Assembly (NCBI RefSeq): GCF_018069875.1
Contig: NZ_JAGQDF010000001.1
Span: forward strand, 558,001-622,000
Reading direction: 5' to 3'
DNA length: 64,000 nucleotides
DNA from: Ideonella alba
GTDB taxonomy: Bacteria > Pseudomonadota > Gammaproteobacteria > Burkholderiales > Burkholderiaceae_C
The notes under the pieces are model-generated. The model worked only from the letters and a program-made list of their open reading frames with translations, was not told the origin of the DNA and made no database searches. The position numbers and the translations under genes were made by a program. Positions 44,444 through 52,992 of this stretch are shown one piece after another (within the stretch, counting starts at the first letter, position 1; each line of letters begins with the position of its first letter).

Positions 44444-47400
44444 TCAGTGTTCTGAATGGGGCGGCCACACACGCACGACACGCACCCCGAAGAAGCTGCT
44501 GAGGCTGTTGGGGTGGTCGTGGTCGCGGAACGAGGCGCGGCACTGTGCAGCCGTGCTGCCGAACGCCCCGCCCCGCAGGGCTCGCCAACTCCTTTGATCG
44601 TCGACTTTGGCAGGCACCTGCGCCGCCCGTTGCCAGCGCTCTTCGCGCCACCCGCCCTTGCGCTGCTCATCGCTGAGCACGTTCGAGCACCACTCCCAGG
44701 TGTTGCCCTGTGCATCGAAGAGCCCCGTCGGCGTGGCCCCCAGGCTGTGGCTGCCCACCGGGGCGGTGGTGCCCAGGTGCATGTCGTGGTTGAAGTCCAG
44801 CGGACCGGGCGAGCGGGTGCCGCTGCCGTGGGCCCAGCCGGCGGCACGTGGGGCGCCTTGCAGGTCCGGGCCCTGCACCGCGGCTTCCCACAGCACTTCG
44901 GTGGGCACGGCCAGCGGGGGCCTCTCGGCCACTTTCCGGCCCTGCTGCTGCCAGGCCACCGCGTCCAGCGCATCGGCCCACGCGGCATAGGCCAGGGCTT
45001 CATGCGCCGTGATGCCCACCATCGGCTGCAGCGGGTTGGTGAAGCGCGGGTTGTCCCAAAGCCAGGGCTCTTTCTGGAGGCCGCCGTTGTCGCGCAGCCA
45101 GCCCTGAGCAGCCTGACCGGCCTTCACCCACCAAGGGGCTTCCATCTCATAGCCGCCGCCGGCCAAGAATTGCTGCCATTCCTGTACCGTAACGGCATAG
45201 CGGGCCGTCTGGAAGGGCTTCAGGTCCACCGTCCAGGTTGGGCGTTCCCACTCTTGCCCGCCGCTGTCGCTGCCGATGCGGTAGGCGGTGAGCTCTTTGC
45301 TGCCGGGCTGGCCGCAGCACAGCCAGTGCGGCTGCTTCAGGCGCAGGCCTGCGATGGGCCAGCCATCCACCTCGCCCGACACGTATTCGTAGCGCAGGTT
45401 GTCGGCCAGTTCGCCCAGCAGCAGCCCGGCCTCAATGCGGTGGCGGATGTCGCGGCCCTTTCCGCCCAGGAAGTACTGCCACTCCTGCGCCCTGTGCGCA
45501 TCCAGTTCCTCACCAAAGCCCGCCATGTGCTTGGCCAGCGCTGCCTGGGTGTCATCCTCGCCCACCACGCAACCGGCGCGCAGCCGCTGATGAACCCGCT
45601 CGCCAGCGTCCATGCTGCGCAACAGCAGCACCCGGCGCAGGTGTTGCAGTTCACAGTTCGGCGGCTGGCCACTCTTGCCGATGAAGGCGCCTTGGGGTTC
45701 CAGGTCATTGCGTACATCCACCGCCACGCGGGCTGCCAGCGCCAGGTTGTCTTCACGCAGTAAGCGGCGCAGCCAGGCCGCCCGGTCGCTGGCCATTTCC
45801 ACGACGAAGCGCATGCGCTCCTGCTGCGGCGTCACCGCGGGCATCTGGATCCTGGCGCGTTCGACCGTCTCCAGGTGCCTCACCAAGCCCGCCTCGTCCG
45901 GAGGATCCAAGGCGGGTGGGGTCAGGTCGGGCAGGTCTGGGCGCTCCAGCCCGCAGCCCAGCGCCGCAAAGAACTCCAGCCACTGCTGGTGCACAAAGGC
46001 GAAGTGGCCGTCGAAGGTCTCGGCCGCCAGGCCCAGGGTGGTGACGGCCTGGCGCCAGGCTTCAGCCTGCTCGCCCTGCAGGCCCGGCGGGGCGGTGTCG
46101 GCCGGTGCTTCCACCAGGGGCTGGCTCTTCGCGTCCTGCATGGCGTCGGCCTGGCGGCGCAACTGGTCGATCAGCGTGCCCGGCTGGGCGGGCAGCCGCC
46201 AGTTCCGCTTGCGCGCCTCTTCCAGCGCACGCGTGCCGCGCAGGCGGCTGGGCAGCAGCCACTCGGGCAGCTGGCCGCCGCGTTCGTCCAGGCAGTGCCA
46301 CAGCAGTGCCAGGAACAGCGTGCCGCGCTGGCGCGGTGGCAGCAGGTCGGGCCAGCGGCGCAGCAGCGTGCACTGTGCGGCCATGATGCCGGGGCTGCGA
46401 CAGAAGCGCTCGAAGGGCGTGTCGTCGGCATGGCCGTGCGCGTCGTCCAGGTCCAGGCGCAGGGAATCATGCAGGCGCTGGGCGGCGGTGGCGTCCAGGT
46501 CGCGGCGCTGGATGTACTCGTGCCAGTCGCTGCGCCGCCAGGGTTGCAGCACGGCTCGCTGGGCGCGCCATTGCGGGTCGGCCTGCGACACCAGGTCCAG
46601 CCCGTTTTCCAGCTCGCGCACGGTGAAGACCGGCGGAAGCAGCAAGCCCTGGTGCTGCTGCAGCCAGGTGCAGATCAACGCCATCACGGCGCGGCGCTGG
46701 TCCATGCCGGCTGTGGGCAGCTCATTCAGGGCGTCAATCAGCAAGCGCCAGCGCAGCGGGCATTCGGCGGCAGGCTGCTGCAGGGCCTCGCCCAAGGGCG
46801 GCAGGCCGGGGCTGTGGCTGTGGATGAAGGCGATGAAGGCGTCGATCACGGCCTGCCGGGCTGCCGCGTCGGGCTGGTGCGGCAAGGCCGGTGGCTGAAA
46901 CGCGCGCATCGGCAGGAAGACGCTGACCTCGCCCCAGGGCTCGCCGCGGCGGCGGCGCTGCAGCGCCTGGCGCGCGGTGTCGCACTCGCGGGCGGCCAGC
47001 AGCGTGGTCTTGCCGCAGAAGGGGGGCGACTCGATGCACCAGGCCGGCTCGCGCTGGTAGGGGTCATCGTGCAGCAGGTGGCGCAGTTCCAGCGGCTGGT
47101 CGGCCAGGGCCCGGCGGGCGGCGTCGTCCGCCTGGTCGCGGTAGGTGTCGGGTGCCTTCAGCTGCAGGCGCTGGTAGTGCTGGTCCAGGCGCACCGGGTC
47201 GCCAAAGGCGCTGTGGCTGCCGCTGGCGCGCTTGGCATGGCGCCACACCAGGAAGGCCTTGATGCTGGTGGGTTTGTCGCGGCAGCGGGCCACGCGTTCC
47301 AGCAGGTCCATGTCGGTGAAGGGCTCGCTGCGGGTGGACAGGTGGCGGTGCAGGGTGCGGGCGTCGGCATCCAGCCCGCCGTTGCATTCGTCGGCAATGC

Positions 47401-48517
47401 GGACCACCAGTGCGGCCAGGTCCACGGGCTTGGTGGCGGGCAGCTCGGCGGCGTTGCTGTGCTGGTCATGCGCCACATAGCGGTGGCTGATGTGGCGGCC
47501 GGTGGGCAGTTGATCCAGCGCGGCGAGCTTGTCGTCCACGCCGCCCACACGGTGCAGGCAAGGCCATTGGACGGGCGCGTCAGGCGCCATGTCTTCCAGC
47601 GGGCCGTCCAGGCCGGCGGTGATGGTCAACTCGGCGGGCTCGCTGTCGTAGAGCTGGTCGGCCAACTCGGCAAACTCGGGCCGCAGGTGGTCGCGCAGCA
47701 GGTACAGCGCGCCATAAGCCAGGGTGGCGGTGGCCGACGGGCCGCTCAAGTGTTCCAGCGCGGGCGGGTGGGGCAGGTCGCCCGAAGGCAGCGGGCGCAG
47801 GTTCCAGGCCACGCTGGGCGCTCCGGGCTGCAGCACCCGGCGCAGCAGGCGCTGCACGCGGTGCACGCCTTCGGCAAAGTTGTCGTCCACCGGCAGCAGC
47901 AGTGCACCCGGGGCGCGCACCAGGCTGGGCTGGGCGGGCTGCAGGCTATCGGCCCGCAGCGGCAAGGCCCACAGTTGCAGCCGGGCCAGGCGGCCGCTGT
48001 GGAGGGCGCCTGTCCAGGCGCTCACCAGCAGTTGCACCAGGTCCAGCGTGTCGGCCCGCGGCGGCGGCCAGTGGCCGGTGTACAGGTCCTGCAGCAGAGC
48101 TTCGTCCAGCGTGGCCGGTTGGGCGGCGCCGGGCAGCTCGTCGGCAGCGCAACCGGCGGCCAGGGCTGCGGCGCGCGCCGGGCTGAGGGCGGGCAGGGCC
48201 GGGCTGCCTGGTGCGGTGTCGGAGTGGGTGCCGCTGTCAAAGGCCAGGCGCTGCAAGCACAGCACACGGGACAGTGCAGCCCGGGTGCCCTCGGCCTGGA
48301 AGCTGCGCCCCACCAGCATGCGGTGGCACAGCAGCAGCCACTGCGGCCAGTCGCGCAGGTGCGTGCTGCGCAGCAGGGCTGCGCTCAGCGGTGTGTGGCC
48401 GCCGGCGGCCTGATCATGCAGGGCTGCAACGGCAAGGTCCATCGCCGACAACTCGTCGGCCAGCAGGGTGTAGCGCATGGGCTGAAGCGCGGGTAGGCGG
48501 TGGCGGGCAAGGTCCAT
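44444..48517 (-). CDS. LNF5: Lon-like-NACHT-FGE receptor
   Basis: Protein of 1357 residues from MDLARHRLPALQPM; Met residues 10 and 20 codons upstream and 13 downstream are alternatives, none with a clear ribosome-binding site. Lon-like region: Ser261 in LSGPSATATLAYGAL, Lys330 in HRVGGVDDK. NACHT with the variant Walker A SPPFCGKT (Lys503; the usual first Gly/Ala is Ser) and LLIDALNELP, then FAFVHQQWLEFFAA. LLGELADNLRYE precedes the FGE domain (about 1100-1357: TARYAVTVQEWQQFL, GNTWEWCSN, ALRGGAF, FGVRVVRVW). It is very similar to LNF6 in the middle and FGE parts, and the two are divergent with about 70 bases between starts. It leads an operon with a small gene and an E1-like gene, and carries a DGR-type variable region. 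Confidence 0.88.
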   Translation of the reverse strand: MDLARHRLPALQPMRYTLLADELSAMDLAVAALHDQAAGGHTPLSAALLRSTHLRDWPQWLLLCHRMLVGRSFQAEGTRAALSRVLCLQRLAFDSGTHSDTAPGSPALPALSPARAAALAAGCAADELPGAAQPATLDEALLQDLYTGHWPPPRADTLDLVQLLVSAWTGALHSGRLARLQLWALPLRADSLQPAQPSLVRAPGALLLPVDDNFAEGVHRVQRLLRRVLQPGAPSVAWNLRPLPSGDLPHPPALEHLSGPSATATLAYGALYLLRDHLRPEFAELADQLYDSEPAELTITAGLDGPLEDMAPDAPVQWPCLHRVGGVDDKLAALDQLPTGRHISHRYVAHDQHSNAAELPATKPVDLAALVVRIADECNGGLDADARTLHRHLSTRSEPFTDMDLLERVARCRDKPTSIKAFLVWRHAKRASGSHSAFGDPVRLDQHYQRLQLKAPDTYRDQADDAARRALADQPLELRHLLHDDPYQREPAWCIESPPFCGKTTLLAARECDTARQALQRRRRGEPWGEVSVFLPMRAFQPPALPHQPDAAARQAVIDAFIAFIHSHSPGLPPLGEALQQPAAECPLRWRLLIDALNELPTAGMDQRRAVMALICTWLQQHQGLLLPPVFTVRELENGLDLVSQADPQWRAQRAVLQPWRRSDWHEYIQRRDLDATAAQRLHDSLRLDLDDAHGHADDTPFERFCRSPGIMAAQCTLLRRWPDLLPPRQRGTLFLALLWHCLDERGGQLPEWLLPSRLRGTRALEEARKRNWRLPAQPGTLIDQLRRQADAMQDAKSQPLVEAPADTAPPGLQGEQAEAWRQAVTTLGLAAETFDGHFAFVHQQWLEFFAALGCGLERPDLPDLTPPALDPPDEAGLVRHLETVERARIQMPAVTPQQERMRFVVEMASDRAAWLRRLLREDNLALAARVAVDVRNDLEPQGAFIGKSGQPPNCELQHLRRVLLLRSMDAGERVHQRLRAGCVVGEDDTQAALAKHMAGFGEELDAHRAQEWQYFLGGKGRDIRHRIEAGLLLGELADNLRYEYVSGEVDGWPIAGLRLKQPHWLCCGQPGSKELTAYRIGSDSGGQEWERPTWTVDLKPFQTARYAVTVQEWQQFLAGGGYEMEAPWWVKAGQAAQGWLRDNGGLQKEPWLWDNPRFTNPLQPMVGITAHEALAYAAWADALDAVAWQQQGRKVAERPPLAVPTEVLWEAAVQGPDLQGAPRAAGWAHGSGTRSPGPLDFNHDMHLGTTAPVGSHSLGATPTGLFDAQGNTWEWCSNVLSDEQRKGGWREERWQRAAQVPAKVDDQRSWRALRGGAFGSTAAQCRASFRDHDHPNSLSSFFGVRVVRVWPPHSEH
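44466..44566 (-). other. DGR-type variable region in LNF5
   Basis: Coding-strand variable codons GAC CAC GAC CAC, then AAC AGC CTC AGC AGC TTC, all ending in C. Constant codons (TGC CGC GCC TCG, CGC, CCC, GGG GTG CGT) match LNF1 and LNF2. GGCCGCCCCATTCAGAAC and ACTGAACACC follow, across and beyond the stop. Confidence 0.7.
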
Positions 48518-48590
48518 GCTGCCACAGCCGGGCGCCGCGTCGGCCATGGCAAGATCGTGCCAGCCCTGCCTGCCCACGCCCTGGTTGTCG

Positions 48591-51500
48591 ATGTCCGAGT
48601 CCGACGAGTCCCTGCAGCCTGCTCTTCAGCGCCTGTTCCAGCAACTGGACGAGGCCCAGCGCCAACCGACTGCGCCTGAGGCCGTGCAGCCCTTGCCGGC
48701 CGACTGGCTGTTCCTGCCCGATGCCGACACCGCGCCCTGGCCGTACTGGCTGCACCTGTGCCGCTGCCTGATGCTGGGGCAGGGCACGGCACCCGGCAGC
48801 GGCGAAGCCGCCTGGCTGCGTGGACACATCACCAGCCGCCAGCTGAAGGTGGATACGCTGTGGCTGCCCGGCTGGGGCCAGCCGTCACTGACCCACCGCC
48901 CCCTGTCGCCCGCGCGGGTGGCGCAGCTGGCGGCCTTTGGCCTGCAGCAGGACGAAGGCATAGGCCGCAGCCAGTTGCAGGGCTTTGCGCCAGTCTGCCT
49001 GGAGGAAGACCTGCTGCGCGCCGCGCTGGATGCCGGCACCGTACCGCCGCCGCGGCTGCGCTTTGTGCAGCCAGTGGTCTCGGCCCTGCTGCGCAGCCAT
49101 GGCTATGGTGCCTTGACCGAGGTCCAGTTGTGGCGCCACGACGAGGCCCCGGCGCAGAGGCCCGCCGACGCCGGCCGCCTGGTGCGCGCCCCCATGGCCG
49201 CCCTGGTGCCGCTGGATGAACAGTTTGCCGAGGGCCTGACCCGCGTGCAGGCGCTGCTGGACATCCTGCTGCGCCCGGGTGCACCGGCCGTGTCGTGGTG
49301 CATGCGGCCGCTGAAGGAACTGGGCGCCAAGCATGCGCCGCACCCGCTGCCGGCGCTGCTGGGCCCGTCGGCCACCGCCACGCTGTCCCTGGGCTGCCTG
49401 GTGCTGCTGCGCGACCATGTGCGTGACCCGCAGCACGACCTGCTGCCCGAGCTCCTGGCCGGCCACGCCGCCGAGCTGGCCCAGCTGAAGGCCGCGCTGT
49501 ACGACTGCCAACCCACCCGCGCCATTGTCTCGGCCGCGCTGGGCGACTGGCCAGCGCCCGGCGCCGCCACCCCGTGGCCGCCGCTGCGGCCGGTGGGGGG
49601 CGTCACCCACAAGCTGGGCGTGACGGTTGATGTGTCGCCGCAGTACGGCATCCGCTGCCACTATTACGCCCAGGGACAGGACGGCGTGGGCGTGGACCGC
49701 TGGCACCCGCCGGTGCAGCACCTGGGTGAGCTGGTGCAGCGCGTGGCCGACGACACCAGCGACCTGTCACCCGCCGCGCGCCTGCTGCATGCCCAGCTGG
49801 TGGACCCGCACGCCGACGAGGCCGCGCTGGACCCGCAGTTGCTGAAGAGCGTGGCGGCCGGCACCTCGCCCACCAGCCTCCGCGGCTACCTGCTGTGGCG
49901 CTATGCGGTGCATGCGGCCGGCGAGCACCAGCCGCTGGGCCCACCGGTGCGCCTGCACCGCCACTTCGTGCACCTGCACCTGCGCGACAAGCAGGCCCGT
50001 CGCGACACGGCGGCTGGGCCCCCGCCCGAGCTGCCGCGCGATGAAGACCCCCACCTGCGCCGCGACCTGGCCACGCTGCTGCAGGACGACGAGTTCCGCG
50101 ACGCCTGCGCCTGGTCCATCGAGGCTGCGCCCTACGCCGGCAAGACCACGCTGCTGTGCGAATGGGAGATGCGCTGCGCCCGCAACGCCCTGCGCCAGCA
50201 CCACCAGGACGGGCGAAGTTGGGGCGACGAGATCTGCCTGCTGCTACCGGTGGGCACGCTGGCCCAGGCGCTGCGCGACGGCCGTGGCAGCTTTGAAGAG
50301 CGCCTGCTGGCCTGGATGCAGGGCCACGCCCCCGGCCTGCCGCCGATTGACCAGCTCTTGCGCGGCGAGCCCACCTCGCCGGATGAAGCGCCACCGCGTC
50401 TGCGCCTGCTGTTTGACGCGCTGGACGAACTGCAGGCCCCCACGCCGGAAGAGCGGCGCCGCATCGAGCGCGCCTTGTGCACCTGGCTGGCCGCGCCCGG
50501 CCGCGCCGGCGCCCTGCCGCCAGTGTTCACCGTGCGCGAACAGGAGCGGGCCGGCACGCTGGACGTGGGCCATTGGCAGCCCCGGCGCGTGGACCTGCTC
50601 ACCTGGCGCCCCAGTGACATGCGCAGCTACCTGCTGGACCGCTTGGCGCCCGGTCTGCACCCCGGCACTGAGCCCGCCGCCGGCAGCCCTGCCGCCCAGC
50701 TGCTGCAGGTGCTGGGCCTGTCGGCCACGGCCGACGCTGCGCAACTGGACCGCCAGCCGCTGAACAGCATGGCCAGCTTCTGCGCCACGCCGGGCATCCT
50801 GTCGGCCCAATGCACGCTGATCCAGACCTGGCCCGGCCGCCGCCTGCCCGAGCGCCGCGCCGAGCTGCTGCTGGCCCTGGTGGCGTACAGCCTGCACCGC
50901 AGCCAGCACCGCGACGAGCTGCAGCCCGAGGCCTGGCTGCCGCAGAGCATGCGGCAATGGCTGCAGGACCTGCACACGCTGGACGACTGGCGCCTGCCGC
51001 CCCACCCCGGTGGCCTGCTGCAAGGCCTGGCCCGCGTGGCCGATGCCATGCAGGACGACCAAGGTGGCCGCACCACCGTGCTGCCGCTCGACAAGGTCTT
51101 CGACGCGCTGGCCGGGCCTGACGCGCAAGGCTGGTGGCAGGCCGTGCGTGCTACCGGTCTGGCCTACGCCACGATGGACCGGCCCACCAGGCAGTGGCAG
51201 TTCCGCTTTGTACACCCGCAGTTCCAGGAACTGTTTGCCGCGCTGGGCCTGCAGCGCGATCGCCTGCCCAAGCTGCATCCGCCCGACCTGGAGCCGCCCA
51301 CCGAGCAGGCGCTGGCCGACAGCCTGAAGTCGTGGCGCGTCAGCTTCGACCTGCCCCAGGTCACGCCGCACCACGAACGGGTGTGCATGGCCGTAGCTGT
51401 GGCGCTGTCCCATGAGCGCGCTGCTTGGCTGCGGTGCCTGCTGCTTGCCGGCAACCTGCCGTTGGCGGCGCGGGCAGGCATTGAGGCGGCGTCCGAGCTG

Positions 51501-52757
51501 GAGCCTCAGGGCGCCTTCATTGGCAAGAGCGGCCGAGCACCGCAACGTGAGCTGCAGCACCTGCGCCGCACTTTGCTGTTGCGAAGTATGGATGCGGGAA
51601 AGCAGGTACGAGAGCGGCTGCGGGCCGGTAACGTGGTGGGTGAGGATGACACCCAGGCTGCTCTAGCCGAGCACATGGCGGGCTTCGACGACGAACTGGA
51701 TGCGCTTTGGGCTCAGGAGTGGCAGCACTTCTGCAGCGGCCAGGGCCGCGACATTCGGCACCGCATCGAGGCGGGGCTGCTGCTGGGTGAGTTGGGCGAC
51801 AACCTGCGCTATGAGTATGTGTCGGGAACTGTGCAGGGCTGGCCGATTTCTGGTCTGTACTTGAAACCGCCGCACTGGCTGTGGCGCGGGCAGCCCGGCA
51901 ATGCGAAACGCACCTCCTACCGAATTGGCAGTGATGGCGGTGGCGACGATGACGAACGCCCATCCTGGACGGTGGAGCTGCGGCGGTTCCAGACCGCCCG
52001 CTATGCCGTGTCCGTGCAGGAGTGGCAGCACTTCATGGCCAGCGGCGGTTACGAGGTGGAGGCCCCCTGGTGGGTGACGGCAGGACCCGCCGCACAGGGC
52101 TGGCTGCGTGACAACGGTGGACGTCAGCGACAACCCTGGCGGTGGGGCGACGCGCGGTACACGAACCCTCTGCAGCCGGTGGTAGGCATTACGGTGTTTG
52201 AAGCAATAGCCTATGCCGCCTGGGCCGATGCTCTGGACGCTGTGGCCTGGCTGCAAAGAGGGCTTGACCAATCTGAGCGACAACCTTTGACCCTGCCCAC
52301 CGAAGTGCTTTGGGAAGCAGGGGTGCAGGGGCCGGATTTGAGTGGCCCCCCGCGGCTCCCAGGCTGGGCCCACGGCATCGGCACCCGGCCACCCGGCTTG
52401 CTGGATTTCAACCATGACCTTTACCAGGGCCGAAGCGCCCCGATCGGCTGCTACAGCTTAGGGTCAACGTCGGCGGGGCTGTTCGATGTTCAAGGCAACA
52501 CCTGGGAATGGTGCTCAAACGTTTGCGGCTTTGAACAGCGTAGGTACGGTTGGAATGAACATCGATTGAGGCTCGAGGCCCAGAAAGCTGCCGAGCTTGA
52601 CGATCGACAGAGCGACCGATCCCTCAGGGGCGGGGCCTTCAACATCACTGCTGATCAGTGTCGCGCCTCGTACCGCAATCACCACTACCCCAGTTTCCAG
52701 AACGTCAGCTTAGGGTTGCGCCTAGTGCGCGCCTGGCCTCCCCATCCGGAACCCTGA
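48591..52757 (+). CDS. LNF6: Lon-like-NACHT-FGE receptor, old or inactive variable region
   Basis: Protein of 1388 residues starting MSESDESLQPALQRLF. Lon-like region: Ser260 in LLGPSATATLSLGCL, Lys341 in RPVGGVTHK. NACHT: APYAGKT (Lys518), LLFDALDEL, FRFVHPQFQELFAA. LLGELGDNLRYE precedes the FGE domain (about 1134-1388: TARYAVSVQEWQHFM, GNTWEWCSN, SLRGGAF, LGLRLVRAWPPHPEP). From about 51400 the GC content and third-position GC fall and TTA/CTA codons appear. The 5' two thirds resemble the other LNF genes, which suggests a mosaic gene. An E1-like gene follows on the same strand, mirroring the LNF5 operon. Confidence 0.88.
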   Translation: MSESDESLQPALQRLFQQLDEAQRQPTAPEAVQPLPADWLFLPDADTAPWPYWLHLCRCLMLGQGTAPGSGEAAWLRGHITSRQLKVDTLWLPGWGQPSLTHRPLSPARVAQLAAFGLQQDEGIGRSQLQGFAPVCLEEDLLRAALDAGTVPPPRLRFVQPVVSALLRSHGYGALTEVQLWRHDEAPAQRPADAGRLVRAPMAALVPLDEQFAEGLTRVQALLDILLRPGAPAVSWCMRPLKELGAKHAPHPLPALLGPSATATLSLGCLVLLRDHVRDPQHDLLPELLAGHAAELAQLKAALYDCQPTRAIVSAALGDWPAPGAATPWPPLRPVGGVTHKLGVTVDVSPQYGIRCHYYAQGQDGVGVDRWHPPVQHLGELVQRVADDTSDLSPAARLLHAQLVDPHADEAALDPQLLKSVAAGTSPTSLRGYLLWRYAVHAAGEHQPLGPPVRLHRHFVHLHLRDKQARRDTAAGPPPELPRDEDPHLRRDLATLLQDDEFRDACAWSIEAAPYAGKTTLLCEWEMRCARNALRQHHQDGRSWGDEICLLLPVGTLAQALRDGRGSFEERLLAWMQGHAPGLPPIDQLLRGEPTSPDEAPPRLRLLFDALDELQAPTPEERRRIERALCTWLAAPGRAGALPPVFTVREQERAGTLDVGHWQPRRVDLLTWRPSDMRSYLLDRLAPGLHPGTEPAAGSPAAQLLQVLGLSATADAAQLDRQPLNSMASFCATPGILSAQCTLIQTWPGRRLPERRAELLLALVAYSLHRSQHRDELQPEAWLPQSMRQWLQDLHTLDDWRLPPHPGGLLQGLARVADAMQDDQGGRTTVLPLDKVFDALAGPDAQGWWQAVRATGLAYATMDRPTRQWQFRFVHPQFQELFAALGLQRDRLPKLHPPDLEPPTEQALADSLKSWRVSFDLPQVTPHHERVCMAVAVALSHERAAWLRCLLLAGNLPLAARAGIEAASELEPQGAFIGKSGRAPQRELQHLRRTLLLRSMDAGKQVRERLRAGNVVGEDDTQAALAEHMAGFDDELDALWAQEWQHFCSGQGRDIRHRIEAGLLLGELGDNLRYEYVSGTVQGWPISGLYLKPPHWLWRGQPGNAKRTSYRIGSDGGGDDDERPSWTVELRRFQTARYAVSVQEWQHFMASGGYEVEAPWWVTAGPAAQGWLRDNGGRQRQPWRWGDARYTNPLQPVVGITVFEAIAYAAWADALDAVAWLQRGLDQSERQPLTLPTEVLWEAGVQGPDLSGPPRLPGWAHGIGTRPPGLLDFNHDLYQGRSAPIGCYSLGSTSAGLFDVQGNTWEWCSNVCGFEQRRYGWNEHRLRLEAQKAAELDDRQSDRSLRGGAFNITADQCRASYRNHHYPSFQNVSLGLRLVRAWPPHPEP
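52634..52740 (+). other. degenerate variable-region equivalent in LNF6
   Basis: Same position as the DGR-type variable regions, with AAT CAC CAC TAC, then AGT TTC CAG AAC GTC AGC. Three of ten variable codons do not end in C, and the constant part is also altered (TTA GGG TTG CGC CTA). It looks like a once-diversified segment now drifting. Confidence 0.5.
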
Positions 52758-52992
52758 ACACCTGCAGCCTTGGCCTGCTGACCCGGCGAGTTTGCTGTAC
52801 CAGAGGCGGTCAGTGGATGGGCCGGAGGAGCGCGCCCACAGCTCGTCACACCGAGGATTCATCCGGCCACGATGCGAACGCGCTCATGGCCGCGTTTTGT
52901 GCGCACTGCGCGGCAGCCTTGTCGTGCAATGGCGCCGCTGACCGCAGGGCGATGGCATATCGCCTCCATCCCGGGTCAGCGCACCCTCCACT

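Noticed and set aside
45875-48496. 873-codon plus-strand frame opposite LNF5
   Set aside because: Shadow frame; low-complexity and without recognisable domains or a ribosome-binding site.
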